Counted from the first letter of the stretch, positions 12,389 to 24,797 are shown. The stretch is DNA of 64,000 bases from Takakia lepidozioides (GCA_030704615.1 CM060732.1:30671053-30735052), one strand, 5' to 3'. Notes: generated by a model from the sequence alone, not told the origin. Numbers and translations are program-made.

Positions 12389-12868
12389 CGCCAAGTTGGG
12401 CTCAGAATTTTGTGTGGCCTCGTCGTTATGAGGCTGGTCAGACGACTGTCAGGCTGTCTCATTAATATAGGAGCAAACTACCTTCATGCGTCAAGGATTT
12501 TTTTTGGCATATATGAAATTTACAACTACCTCCATGCAGGTAGTTTTAGGATTTTCTACATGAAGGTAGTTGCAAAACCAAGCTGAATTACCTGCATGAG
12601 AGTAGTTGCATACCACCTCCATGGAGGTAGTTACAGTAAGCGAAGCGCCAACCACCGGAACTACGTTCAAGGAATGGAACCCGAAACCTGCATCGCCACA
12701 TCACCATTGACCTACCACCAGACCAGCAGACCTTTTTTTCATATATAAGAGAAACAGGGGAATAGGGATCGTTTTAATGTAGCGGGGCCTCTGTCAGGTC
12801 CCCTGTCCCCTCTGCACCGTGCGGCCTCATTACGACGAGGCCACACAAAATTCTGAGGCGCCAAGTTG
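12389..12868 (-). mobile_element. 460-bp MITE, copy A, with 10-bp target duplication
   Basis: Element 12399-12858 flanked by direct repeats CGCCAAGTTG at 12389-12398 and 12859-12868. Terminal inverted repeats of about 35 bp carry CAGAATTTTGTGTGGCCTC. The interior has a chain of short palindromes of type ACTACCTNCATGNAGGTAGT (12475-12640) and a TATATA stretch. No transposase. The 9-11 bp class of target duplication fits a Mutator-like origin. Copy B at 30246-30710 is the same element in opposite orientation. Confidence 0.9.
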
Positions 12869-13089
12869 CATGCAAGTAGAGGAAACGGTGAAGTAGATGA
12901 AACATAATACTTGCCTTGCAATAATTAAGTACCTGCCCGCTACAGAAACTGCCCGAAACATGGAGGACCCGAGCATTCTGCGACCTGCTGGGGCATTCTG
13001 CTACCCACTTGAGCATTCTGCTACCTACTCGAATATTCTGCCATTTAATGGAGGGGCAAAAATGGCAGAAAAACCACCTCCTGACCATA

Positions 13090-13205
13090 ACGTTCTATGG
13101 AATGGGCCGCAACATGACATTGTGGCGGGTAAGGTGGTGGCGAGTCGGAGGGCGAGGTGCCGCCGAAACCACCATAATGGCATGTTGCAGCCCATTCCAT
13201 AACGT
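13090..13205. mobile_element. ~115-bp foldback element
   Basis: Arms ACGTTCTATGGAATGGGC and, on the other strand, ACGTTATGGAATGGGC, continuing for about 40-45 bp with few mismatches around a GC-rich loop. It shares the TATGGAATGG word with the foldback at 12237. Confidence 0.75.
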
Positions 13206-13399
13206 AAAGGATTGCATATGCCGCCCTCTCATTGGCCTGCAAGTCCTAATCAAACACATGATGTTTCATAATGGGCTAGTGCAAATGGCATAACTTAATG
13301 TGCAAGTGGCATTGGCGAATTCTGATACTAGGCAGGCAAAATCCTCCAAAATCCTCCTCCAAATACGCAATACTAAGGAGGCAAAATCCTTTACGTATT

Positions 13400-13505
13400 A
13401 GGTGAAGTCCTGCAACGAGGGCTTTACTTCCATAGCCCTAAGGACGGTAGCCCGAGGGCATGCAAAGCTTGATTTGCGGAAAGCCCCATTTACAGGACTT
13501 TACCT
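13400..13505. mobile_element. ~105-bp foldback element
   Basis: Left arm AGGTGAAGTCCTGCAA...GGGCTT pairs with right arm AAGCCCC...TTACAGGACTTTACCT. A second inner inverted pair (GCCCT...AGGGC) lies in the loop. Third foldback within 1.3 kb. Confidence 0.7.
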
Positions 13506-15255
13506 CATGTAAAAACTGAATGCGTATCCAGAATATCCAGAATTACAAGGTTACAAGGTCCAAAATTACTGGTCTTTTTATGCGTAACCTGAGATTACGG
13601 GCCCAAGCCCATGGGCTCAAAGGCGTAACAGGATAAGCGGGAAATTATGTTTTTTAAAGCACCACAAAATACACTAGGATTTTCCAATGAGGTTTTTAAT
13701 ACCCGAGAACAGCGAGACGACTTTTGGCAGTTCAACGCAGACACAAAACATTCCGAGTGGACGGCGGCCGGCCATCACTGTTAATTATCTCACTGTTATC
13801 CATCGCGCATTTTGTGAGCATCGCACGTCTCGCTGGGCGGGACGGTCGCGCAGAGCGTTGCTGCGCGTCGCTTGCCGGCGTGTGTGTGACTAAGTAAGCA
13901 AAGAATATAGTGAGTAACGAGTGTGTGCGAGGGCGCGCGCGGCCAGCTTTTTATTCGTGCGGGATATTGTGATGAAGCGCATCATCTCGCGGGTGAGCCA
14001 AAGTTGAGACCAGGGGGGTGTCGGGGAGGCAAAGAACAATTCACAAAACAACAAGCGCACGCCAAGGAGCTCGACAAATGAAGGCGAAGCTGAATACAAG
14101 TGTTGCAGTTGCAGTGATGAGCGGCGGAAGGTTGACTTGTGAATTGCGGAAGAGGGGGGCTGACACATCGTCTTGTGGACCCCGGCCTGGCCTGTCGTTT
14201 CCTGCGGAAGACCGGCTGGAGTCCTTCAATGGTGGACCCACGCCCAAACGGTTAAGCACCCCCTCCTCTGATCCCCACCCCAGCCGGCGTCCCCTCTCTC
14301 TTTGTCGGATTGTCCTTCAAATTTGGCAGAAACGTTAAAAGAGAGTGTAGCTTTTAGAACGTTTTTCCTGGTGGGCTGTTTCTAGTGCTGGTGCCTCGCT
14401 GGTGCCTGATATTCATCACTGAACCCCCTGGGAGTCTCTGGAGATTAACTTCAGAGGGGGACGACCAGTTCGTCATGTACTCTGAGCTCATGTGAACAAG
14501 TGTGCGGTCCTGTGTGAATTTGCATCTGTCCTGCAAGGATCTTTTCCCTCCCAATAGCTTTGAGGCGGGGATTCGATAAAGGCCGAGCTTATCTCAGATG
14601 ATCGTTACTTGTTATCGAGGGGGGTTGATGTGGGCCTTTCCACAAAACAGACATCTGCATCTTAAGTGGGAACTGCTGCGGACTTGGATTCCGTACTTCG
14701 GTCATACACGAAATTCAGACGACGTATTATCTTTCCAGAAAGAGGAGGCTCGGACTGATCGCATCTGCCATCGGCAACAGCAGATGCAGAGGAGGTAGTT
14801 GAGAAAATCTTTTTCCTGTTTTGAGAAGCTGATTTCCAGCTAATGGACACCAACAGGGTGAGGCGTTGAAATAGAGAGTTAGGTGGGGATTCGAAGAGCT
14901 TGTTCAAATGGCGAGAAAACAAGTCTACAGGGATTGGAGATACTGAACAAACGGACTCAGCGATTGACTTGAGCGGGGCCAAAGCAAATATTTGGCACAC
15001 TAATCTGAATATTCCTGGCAGTGCCCGAATTTGCTCGTCACATCACTCTTCTGGAGGTAGCTTGTTTTGAGGAGGGCTAGTGGAGCTCAATTGATAGCAT
15101 TTCAAGTGGAAAGGGAAGGGGCCTACGAAAAACTCCACTTGTACTGTCTTCTCCGGTCTCAAAACAGCTTGGTATGGACACAGTTGTACAGCCAATAATT
15201 GCGTAAGAGGAAGGGGGTCCGACTGGGACTTCAAGGTGAGAAGGGTGGGCCACAA
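13506..15255 (+). other. GC-richer region upstream of 7TM gene; 5' exons not resolved
   Basis: No exon could be placed with confidence. The region turns CpG-rich at about 13700-14300, as expected for a promoter and 5' UTR. The membrane protein downstream must have additional N-terminal exons here or start at 15256. Confidence 0.35.
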
Positions 15256-18200
15256 ATGGGTGAGCCTGCAGTTGAGCTTGTTGAGCGAGATTTCAGCGAC
15301 TGGGAACAATCTTACAGGCCGCTTCCGTATCTCTTCTTCTGGCTTATGATTGTTTGGACAATTCTGGCCGTTGTTTGGACATTGAACACTTGGACGAAAC
15401 GGAGATGGCAGGTGAGACCAGTACTCCAATTTTCCCCCTTTTCCGCTATCATGTATTCCTAAGAGTCTTAAGCGTGCATACTCGGAGACGACCACCAAAA
15501 TGTGTATGCATTCTAAAGTGAATCGTGGTTCTTCTCTGGGAAACAGACGTGTAAATTGCAGTGGGTGTTGACGGCCGTCCCAGTCCTCAAGGCACTTGTG
15601 CTATGCCTCTCCTTCGAGTTTTGGTAAGCCACGGTGCTATAACTGGATCCTGCGTGAGCGTTACCGCTCTTAATGATAGTTGAAGTTCTTATTACATAGT
15701 GCACTTGATAGCCTCGTGAGCGGCACATGACTGGACGGGGTCTGTTGATGGAGATCTTCAACGTCAAGCTTATACGAGCAGGCTAAAATGCGGTTCAGGA
15801 CTGATTTCTGTTATTCATAGGTCGATGATGAGATCCACTGCCAAACCGGGCCATTAATTTATTTTCCACCAGGCCCAAAGTGCCACAGTCCTTCCGTCCT
15901 CTCTTCTGAAAGAATCAGTATATCCAGTAAGAAGAGAGGAACACAAAGTGAGCGTGGGGAGGTTAAAGAGGAACAGGGTCTCCAGCAGAGAGATGGAACG
16001 GTAGAGCTGCTCAAAACTTCATGCGTGTTGGAATCATTGGCAACCATTGTGTCGCTGTCAGGGCTAGGTACTATAAGCCCCTGCAGAAAGCTTATGCTTT
16101 GGTCTGGGTTCCTGTGAGTCGGTTGAACACGTTGTAAGGACCTTTCATCTTGTGGGTCGTAGGTACTCCTGCCTTAACCTCAGCACATGCTCGTTTTGGG
16201 TGGGATTTGGCGTATTCGTGTCGCGAATTTTCTTTGAGACGGCGTGCTTTGTGAGCTTCCTCCTCATTTCACATGGGTATTGCATCATGCACGAGCAGCT
16301 CTCAGTAAGGGAGCGCCGCAGCGTAGCCGGCCTTGCCTCTGTTTTGTACTTGGCTCTCACCGGCTACAAGGCTGCTGTCCCTCGCTTCGTTGTGAGTAAT
16401 TCATACTTCATACTTTTCCCTGCTCAAACCCCGACCAATCCCTACCCCCAGTCCTCCCAAACTGAGTGCAAGCTGCTCGGAAGTTTAAAACGGAATGCTC
16501 CGTATTGCAGGTGCTGGTGATGCTGACTTATGCGGTGTTGCTCTACGTCATAATGGCGCAAGTGCGGCGCAATTTGGCGTTGCTACGGGAGCAATTGCAA
16601 CAAGTTCGGGACGAGGGCGCCCACACGATGCACACGGCTGTGTACACCAAATTCACGATGTTCAAGTACGTCCAGACGTCTCCTTGGGTTTGCCTTAAAA
16701 GTTATGGGTCGGGAAGAAGATTATTGTCAGTAGCTGACTCGATAGAAACTTGTCCCTGCATGAATGCAGGAGGTTTCAAGGAGCCCTGCTGATGATGGTG
16801 GTTGCACAAATTTGGGTACGATGCACTCACAAGCTTATCGTCATCTCTCTACCTCCCCGCCCACCCTTTCCACATTACACTGTTGACTGCAGTGCAATCG
16901 CAGCAATGTGGGAGATCTGTATAAAGCGGTTTAGTGCGGCCGAGTTAGAACAGATCTGCCGTTTTAGACTTTGTCAAGAGAACTCTTCTGCAATGAACTA
17001 GCTATTTACCCCGCAATGTAGCCCTGAGGAGGTCCCCAGCTGGCGTCCTCCTTCTCTTGGCTTCTATTGCAACTGGTTTATGGTTCCTTGAAGACTGGGG
17101 GTGTCAATAGGAGTGTACTGAAGTACTGCTGTATTTCATTGAACAGATTCACACCAGAGCAGAGGGTGTGGCCAGTGAGTACTGGATGCGCCTTCTAGTG
17201 GGAGAATCTGTGGAAATTATCATCTTCTTCTACATTGGGTGCGTCACCTCGCAACTTTGCCCTTCACCCATCTGTCTCCCCTTCCACACAGGGTACAAAA
17301 TCCTGAGGAACCACTGCAATAGAATTGTCATACTTCTGCACCTCCATCTTGAAGAAAGATCTTAAACTGCTCCTTCTCCTACAAAGAGAAAGGAAGAGGC
17401 AAGAAACTTTACAGCGTCACATAGGTGCCACAAGGGCCCATGGGACAAGGTAAAACAAACCAAGAACTACTCCAGCATACAGGTAGACCGCCTGTCACTT
17501 CAGATCTCAAAGCTGACGGCATCCACTAAAGATGATGAAGTTCTGAAGATAAGAAAGATATACAGGAAGATAAAGAAGAAGTAGCCTCGCATTTTCGCCT
17601 GAGGTGGTGCTCTGTTTTCACTCCTGCAATGTGCAGACTGGACAGGTTTTAGTCTCTCGCTTTGTCTCTAGAACATTTCCCTGTGTCACTCTGCAGCCTG
17701 TAAGAGTCAGAAGGTGCCCAGGGCCTGTGTGAGGGCCATAAAAAATTTACCTGAGAGGTAGGAAGGATTTATCAAGATTAAAGCTAGGCAACTGGGGGCG
17801 GATTGCTGTGAGTTCAGCCTAGTGCCCAACATGGGAAGGCCAGAGAAAGAAACTTTACACAGAGAGAAGAGATGAAACAAAATTCTGATATCCAAGTGCA
17901 AGTGAATGTGAGATTTATTATGTCCACACAAGGCCCAAAGGACCAACCAAACCTCAGGCTGCGTGATGAAACAACCAAAGAACTACTCACATTTGGCCTT
18001 GTGAGTGTATCATGCTAGGAAGTCCAGGCCTGCATTTCAGACATCCATAGCTTAAGGCCTCAGCCTGCATTGGAGCATCTGTAAAGAGATACCAACAGTC
18101 GTGCAATGTGGAGTGAGGAAGGAGGAAGAAAGAAAGCATATTTGGAGAGAAAGAGAGAGACTGACAGTGCACGGTTTTGCTATTGCAGGTGGATCTTCAG

Positions 18201-19750
18201 ATCAAGAGAGCTGACTCCGTTTTTCACTGTCATTCCAACCCTACATTCGTCAGGGCAACACACATTGCCCCCCATTTTCAGTGTCGTAAGTTACTTCATG
18301 CTTTGAGAGACAAATACAGAAAGCAAAAGGACAGTAACTGATGCACATTCTAACAAGCATGGGCAGCCAGGGCTGAATTATCAAACTAAGTGTGATAAAC
18401 AGATAACATTTTCTAACCGGTAATCAGCCGAAAGACTGTAGCAAAGAAACCAACCATGTACCAAGACAGAACTGTGCTGAGAGCTAGTTGTTTGTCTGTG
18501 CACCAGGAAATGAATGAGAAGGACTTCAACAATCTGGACTACAAAGAGTGGCACATTGGAGTGGTAAGTGTTGTTCAGAGGCTTCTTCACATTCCACTGA
18601 TAGAAAACTCTCCCCCTACACCATTTTGGGAGCCTACTATTCTTCTCATTCTCTGCATCCACAAGAATTAGAGTCTTATTTCACGAGACTCTGAAGCATG
18701 TTTTGGAAATGTCACGAGGATGTTTCTATTGGTGCCATAGACTTTCATCCTAGGTGGAAGCAACAATTTTCTTATTCTACTTCGTTCACCTCTCTCTCTC
18801 TCTCTCCTTCCCATGCTTGCTAAACAGGGTAGGGCAGGATCTAGAAGAGCATCTCTTCTTTCATTGTCCTCTCCATGTGAATAAGGGGTCACTACAGCCA
18901 CCTATTGACGCAAGGTTTCCACTACGAGGATGAGAAATGCCTTACTGTGGATCTCCAATTCAAATAATCACTCCACGTTGACTTGTGTGGTGGCAATGTG
19001 CCACACTATCTGCTTCCCATGAACATTCTAACGTTCCTACCTCTCTCTCTCTCAACAAACAACAATGCTTAATTCGAGTTTGATCTCAGGCATCAAATAG
19101 TGTCTCATACCGACTAACTGTGAGCTTTGGTGACCTGTTGGGTATTGCAGTCAACTTCTGTCGGACAAGAGGCAGGAGGCCAGTGGCCAGTGTTGGTGAT
19201 TGTTCAGAACCCAGGAAAATCCAGCTTTGGCTTCAAGGATGACTTGCATTCATCAGAAAATCTACAAACTGCATACAGCATTCCAGCAAGTCTGCAACAA
19301 TCATCCGTTCTCTCATCGCCACCCCCAAGAACTCCCCAAGGGTCTGACCCATCCTGTTCTCTGGTGGAAAACTTGGAGCTTCTCACTACTGCTCCACAAC
19401 CATCCTGCAAAGGCTTCCAGCAACGCCCTCCTGGTCCTTTGCACGGTCCCTCCGTTTTCAACCGTTGTGACGTCGGCAGTGTAGGTGGACGTGCCACCCT
19501 GAAGGAGAGTGCCATTTCTGCTGCCAGGGATTGGGGTTGGAATATGGAAGGGGACCAAGATTTTGGCAGGGCGGAAGGTTACACTGCATTGAAGGTTGAC
19601 GAGGTAGTGGTTGATGTCAGGGATTTTCAGGCCTCTGCTTCAGTTCCCTTGGGCATGAAGAACTGCGATCCTGCCTTTTCACAACATTCGTCCTTGCGTG
19701 GCTACTCTGCTACATCTAAAATCTTCTCGCAATCCCTTCTCCCTAAGTAG
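15256..19750 (+). CDS. Seven-transmembrane protein, GOST/LU7TM-like architecture
   Basis: Multi-exon membrane protein. Resolved exons: ...-15411, 15547-15623, 16163-16391, 16511-16665, 16770-16815, 17147-17238, 18189-18285, 18507-18563, 19151-19750 (stop). All introns are GT-AG and all phases agree. Seven hydrophobic segments follow in order: FFWLMIVWTILAVVWTL, VLTAVPVLKALVLCL, FWVGFGVFVSRIFFETACF, AGLASVLYLALTGYKAAV, VLVMLTYAVLLYVIMA, FQGALLMMVVAQIW and LLVGESVEIIIFFYIGW. A charged loop (RRNLALLREQLQQ) lies between TM5 and TM6, then RSRELTPFF after TM7 and a hydrophilic C-terminal tail of about 200 residues in the last exon. The topology fits plant GOST/lung-seven-TM proteins (Golgi or secretory pathway), but I could not match a named member. 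The ectodomain exons were not found; 15256 is the first in-frame ATG, and a splice acceptor at 15270-15271 is an alternative exon start. Confidence 0.72.
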
Positions 19751-21600
19751 CACTGTATGAACTCAGCAAGAGCATTCCGTACCGTAGCCGTTGGTGTCAG
19801 TCACGATACAAATTCTTTTCTGTAGTTCCTCTGTCCCTAAGCCCTTCTGCGGTCCCGTGGGGTGGCCATGGCCACGTAGATTGTTCATTTTTTACCACTC
19901 ACACTGGGGACAATCTCCTGCTACACGCATCTGCCTGCTCCTCATTTATAATCAAATGTACACTACGAAGACGTGCATACAAATCAAATCATCGCAAAAC
20001 GATTTGCAGGAATTATCCATAACTCGCCTGAGAAGTGTTGAGCTCACGTGTGTGGCGTGGTGCATCGTGTTGGTGTCGTCCGAAAAAGATGCAGTGCAAA
20101 TGAGTGCATGTTATGATGTGGGTTGGTTTGTTGGGTGGAGTGTAGGGTGGTGACGGTGAGATGGGGAGGAGGTCGGGATTTGTGTAGCTGGCTGGGCAGT
20201 GTGTTTTCCGGATTATCTTGGTATCTTGGTAGTTCGTAGTGAAACAAGTTCGTAGTCGTATGCAGGAGATGCATTCATGCAGTTATAGATCTGGAGACTA
20301 CGACTACGTCCCAGAGCTGATATGGCAGAAAATCTAACCAAGGACATGGAGCTGGATTTGGACTTGCTGGGACTTCCAGCGCTGTGCATCTCCTTCGTCC
20401 GTTAATGCATGTTCATCAGTACCCGAGGGACGTTGGGGTCGCCGGCAGTTCTCGTCTCACCGACCCGGATGAGGGATTGACAGATGGTCAGGATGAACAT
20501 TCCGTGATGATTTCTAATGGCCCTGTCGGAGATAAATTTGTGCCGACTCTCCGAAGAAGTCATTCATGTCCGCGGATTCGACCAAGTCAACGGCGCAATG
20601 CCAGATTCCGGCTATGGCCCTGGAGGACTCGACAAATGAAGTCAGGGTGAATAACCCACGAATTCTGGCAAGCGTCTCTCCGGAGTGTGAGGGCTGGAGA
20701 ACTCGGATATTGCACAGGAGAAAGGTAACCAGACTCAATCTGATCAAACACCCTCTCGTGATCTCACTGACGATTGAATTCTGGTCTTCTCAAGATGTTA
20801 TAGATGAGATGGACAAATTGGTGCAGATCGACAACAATGTTTTTCATGGCAACCTTACCAAATGTACCATACAACTTTACCTCCCAGTTGCAGCGAGTGG
20901 AGCGGCTTTGATGCAGAATATTCAAGCTTCATCGAAGTAACTGTTGTTCAAAACAATCTAGCGACAAGTGATCGTGAGTAGATCAGTAAATAGATTGCAT
21001 TCATAGAGTTTGCTCATAACACACAGATACATTTGTTGTTTTCTCCGAATCAATACGAAAAACATGGCCGTGTAGTTGATGTAGTTGATATACGGTGTTA
21101 ATTTGCCAGCACCTGCCTTTAGCCGCATATTGGGTAATCTAATCGACCTCCGAATAAGGCCGAAGAACCCTCAAGTGCTTTAACGTATGTAGCAGTGTTG
21201 GGCGGGTATGACAATTTGGAAGGGTCCGGGTAAGGCATCTTTGTTTAAATCGGTATAGAGGCGGTTATATATAATGTAGGGGTTTGGAAAATGTGGCAGA
21301 TAGAGGTTATCAATAGAAGTGTCCCCCAAAAAAAGTTAGAATTGGTTCATAAAAGGGTAAAAAAGAAAGGACCCATGTGGCTACATAATTACTACCCATG
21401 AATGCAGCCAGGTTCTAATAAATCTCAACATATTGTTCAGAGTTACTACCGGTCTGATTTCCAAGGTTCAAGTCCGGTTCCATGTAATAAGCCAAGTTGG
21501 CCCCTACCGGTTCTAGCTTGGGCCGGGTAAGTGGCGAGATGGCCCTCGCCGGTTCTAACTCAAGCCGGGTCCACCAAAAATTTGGGTGGAGGGTCTCAAT
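19751..21600. other. Intergenic region, no clear gene
   Basis: Apart from the frames near 20322-20940, nothing is supportable. At 21440-21580 CCGGTTCTA and CCGGGT words recur, suggesting a decayed low-copy repeat. Confidence 0.4.
20322..20940 (+). other. Possible short gene or 3' UTR, unrecognised
   Basis: An ATG at 20322 opens a 27-codon frame (MAENLTKDMELDLDLL...), and a 124-codon frame runs from 20566 to 20940 with a plausible hydrophilic composition. No splice chain joining them could be shown and no domain is recognisable. It lies 570 bp after the 7TM stop, so it may be its UTR or an independent gene. Confidence 0.2.
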
Positions 21601-21743
21601 AGTATGATACCCTGGTTGATCTGGAATCTAGAGGTTGTTTTCACGAACGCCAAGCTGGCTTTCGGCGAAACGGCCCTGTGTGGACCATATCTTCACTCTA
21701 AGCCAAATTATCCAGGGAAGGAAAAAAGAAGGGAAACCACTTA

Positions 21744-22660
21744 AGGTAGTAACACCTAAATGTATGCATTTAGTGAGTGTGGCTTACAGAGGAGGTGCAC
21801 TGAGGAGATAATGGTACCATTGGATTAGCAATACAACAACCAAGGCCTCATATGAATTACAATTTTTTTGATGCAAGTGGCCATTTCATACGAATTATCA
21901 AAGTCTTGAATATACATTTGCCTATGTGTGTGCAGTAGACCCAACCAAAGCACACCCAAAATATATCTAATGCAACTACCTCACATGCACAAGTGCTGCA
22001 TCTAAAAGCGTGCCCTCCTTAAGCCATTCATAACTTCGTGAGCACTTGCCCATGACTTGGCAACCATTATATTCTATAGTGGTATTCAATGTATGAAAAG
22101 TCAAACCATTGATGGTCTTAAAACTGACCACCAACGAAATCAAGTCTGGCCAAAGAGATTTGCCAATGTGTGCAAAGGCGGGCCTCAAAACTAACCACTC
22201 CAAATCAACTGTGACCAAAGACATCCTCAAAGCTGACTACTTTCCAAATCCACTTTGACAAAAGAGATTCACAAAAGACATGATCGTCCAGTATTGAAAC
22301 CAAAATCTGCCCCATAACTGCGCAGCCACTTTGTTTAAAGGAACCAGCCGTCGTCCAGTATTGAAAACAAAATATGCCATCTATGGTGGGATTGTTTGGT
22401 AGGTGATTAATTATGTGCAAATCGTGCTTAGTGTAATCTGCCAGCGTTAGTGATAACCATGCAATTATAAATACAGTAAGTACATGAATGCGTTGATACT
22501 GGGTCACCAAACTACCATATCTGTAGGCAATTATGGCCATTGGTGGTTCCTAAACAATCCAATGAAATCTGTTGATCCAGTCAAGGGCATCAGTTGTCAC
22601 TTTTATGTACAAAAATGGGGCTCCATTCAAGGTCACACACACATTTAGGTGTTACTACCT
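21744..22660. mobile_element. 917-bp terminal-inverted-repeat transposon nested in LINE-A
   Basis: Both ends carry the perfect 20-bp inverted repeat AGGTAGTAACACCTAAATGT. The host LINE has TA (or TTA/CTTA; the bases are shared) at both edges: 21742-21743 and 22661-22662. Removing the element restores a continuous LINE frame (…ETTYVFSLDVKK…). No transposase domain is seen; minus-strand frames at 21976-22230 and 22205-22540 are not recognisable. The target duplication fits Tc1/mariner or PIF/Harbinger type non-autonomous elements. Confidence 0.9.
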
Positions 22661-24318
22661 TATGTTTTTTCCTTGGATGTCAAAAAGGCTTATGACACAG
22701 TGTGGAGAGATGGTCTATGGCTCCGCCTCTGGTCTTGCGGAATCAAGGGAAAAACGTGGAGAGTTGTCCATAACTTGTATGCCCACACCAAAGCTGTGTC
22801 ACTGTTAATGGACAGAAGTCTAACTTCTTTGACATAGACCAAGGTGTAGCTCAAGGATCTACGCTCTCCCCTCTGCTCTTCAATGTTTTCATCAATCAAC
22901 TCCTCGAGGATGTGGAACGTGAGGGATTTGGGTTAAGGGTGGGTGATGCCACCATTCCAGCCCTTATGTTTGCGGATGACTTCGCAGGCATAGGGGAGAC
23001 TCATTCCAACCTCCAGGAATTGATTGATTGCGCAAAGAGATACTTTGATCTTTGGGGGCTAGAGGCTAATGTCAGTAAATGTGCAGTGGTGGCATTCAAC
23101 GACAGAGGAGAGGGAGGAAGTGATCTTAAGTGGCAGTGGGGTAGCCAAGAGATCCCAGTCCTCCCTTCCTACACATACCTGGGCGTTGAGTTTTCCTCCA
23201 ACTGTAACTGGGATGCACACATCCAGAAAGTTGTTCAAACTGGCAAGGGCAAAGCGCTGAGTCTCACTAAATTTTTTCACTGCAGAGGGATTAACTCTGA
23301 GGTCAAGAAAACCTTACTTTGCCGCGTTATTAGACCTGCCTTGGAGTACGGATCTGCTATATGGGTTGATAACTCCAACCAGGCTAAGTCTCTAGAATCC
23401 ATTCAAGTGGGGGTGCTTAAGGAGTGCATGTCAGCATGCTCCAAAACAGCCAATGTGGCTGTTCGGGGTGAGTTTGGCATCCCTTCCTTAAGCTCCCGAC
23501 GAGATGAATTCAAAGGTCAGATGGTGGGGTCAGTTGCAACAAGTCCAACACCAGATACCCTAAGTTAATCGACTCTATATCTTGGAAACAGGACCGCCCT
23601 GTCAAACAGGCTAAGTCATGGCAGAAGAGAGTAGAAGAGATTCTCAAGGATCTGAATCTGGACCCGCAAGTCTTGACCTTGCTGGATAAATCTGACTTAG
23701 AGACTGTAGTGTCCAAAGCCAAGTCTGTTACTAGCACATTGTCTGATGCAAATGAAGTTAGGCATAAAACTTCCCTGAACCTGTTTCCAGTCTGTGATAT
23801 GGGAGAGGATATCATGGGTGACCTCAAGCGTCTACCCACTCTCGGCACCAGACTGAAATTTAAACTCAGGGCAGGAAGCCTACCTTTGAACAGTAAACAG
23901 AAGCAGAGAGGAAAGGGAGAGTGCAATTGCCCGTTGTGTGGGCAACCCGAAGACAATATTCATTTTCTGATTCACTGTCCGGGGTACTCTCACCAGAGAG
24001 AAGCTCTCCTCCAATCTATCAAGAGAATTGTGCCTGTACCTCTGTTTACCAACTTTGAAAGTCTCGAGGCTGAGCCAAAAGCCCAGGCCCTTCTGAGGCC
24101 TAGTTTTTGGGCAAATCACACACAGCAGATTGATGCTTGTGTGAAGGGATTTCTAGAGGATATCTGGAAAACCGGAATTAATTCTATTTATAAAGGTAAG
24201 TCTTACTACCAATGTCAGCCCCTGACGGAGGTAGGTTCTGTCCCTTTGGTTTCCACTCAAACTGGGCGCGGGGTCAATGGCCACAAGGCTACGGCAAACA
24301 ACGTCTTACGAGTACATT

Positions 24319-24349
24319 CTCTCTCTCTCCCTCTCTCTCTCTCTCTGAC
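24319..24349 (+). repeat. (CT)n run at LINE-A 3' end
   Basis: CT dinucleotides with one CCC interruption, directly after the conserved LINE 3' terminus GAGTACATT. Confidence 0.9.
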
Positions 24350-24359
24350 AAGCATACAC

Positions 24360-24490
24360 AAAAAATAGTGCAATCTGGCAAGCAAAGCGGTGGGTCTCAC
24401 TAAATTTCTCCACTGCAGAGGGATCAACTCTGAAGTAAAAAACCACGGTTTGCTGTTTCATTAGGCCTACCTTGGTGTTCAAGTTGCTCA
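24360..24490 (+). mobile_element. LINE-A internal fragment joined to the CT run
   Basis: About 130 bp matching the thumb region of the LINE just upstream (compare 23235-23340: CTGGCAAG...AAAGCG, TCTCACTAAATTT, CACTGCAGAGGGAT). It begins right after the CT microsatellite, so it is a separate copy placed in tandem. Confidence 0.75.
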
Positions 24491-24797
24491 TGCCTATGCC
24501 GTCCTGCAAGTAACTTTATAATGGTACATGGAACCTGCAGGGTGTGTGCATTACCACCCAACAGGCATTTGGAGAGAGAGATGTTCACAGGACATGTTTT
24601 AGGAGGAGCCATACAATGATGAATGAACTACCTGATCATATTGAAACCATGTGTGCCAGAATGCCTTTTACAATCTGAAACTCTGCAAATTTGCACATTT
24701 CAAAGCCATGCAGATAATCTATCAGAAGGGTAACACCCGTTTGTTGTCATACAATATCAAATCTAGATGGCACATGGAAGTTGGCAAAAATTCTCAA

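Larger units (their letters stand above)
21610..24350 (+). mobile_element. LINE retrotransposon (LINE-A), 5'-truncated and frameshifted
   Basis: Non-LTR retrotransposon remnant. Starting at about 21615 it reads VDLESRGCF..RQAGFRRN, then after a nested transposon (21744-22660) [18 protein letters not shown], a frameshift, the catalytic FADD box at about 22970-22985, a thumb region, a second frameshift near 23510, and the C-terminal knuckle CNCPLCGQ...HFLIHC (about 23923-23975). The 3' end reads GGCTACGGCAAACAACGTCT then GAGTACATT followed by a CT run at 24319-24349. The same 3' end recurs four times in the PTOX introns. The endonuclease region is missing here. Inactive because of frameshifts and truncation. 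Confidence 0.92.

Noticed and set aside
15043-15498. 151-codon minus-strand frame
   Set aside because: Antisense shadow of the 7TM gene's first resolved exon, whose splice site and phase are well supported on the plus strand.
17281-17370. Exon of the 7TM gene after 17290 (GGTACAAAATCC...)
   Set aside because: Gives an immediate stop in the required phase; the acceptor at 18187-18188 keeps the frame instead.
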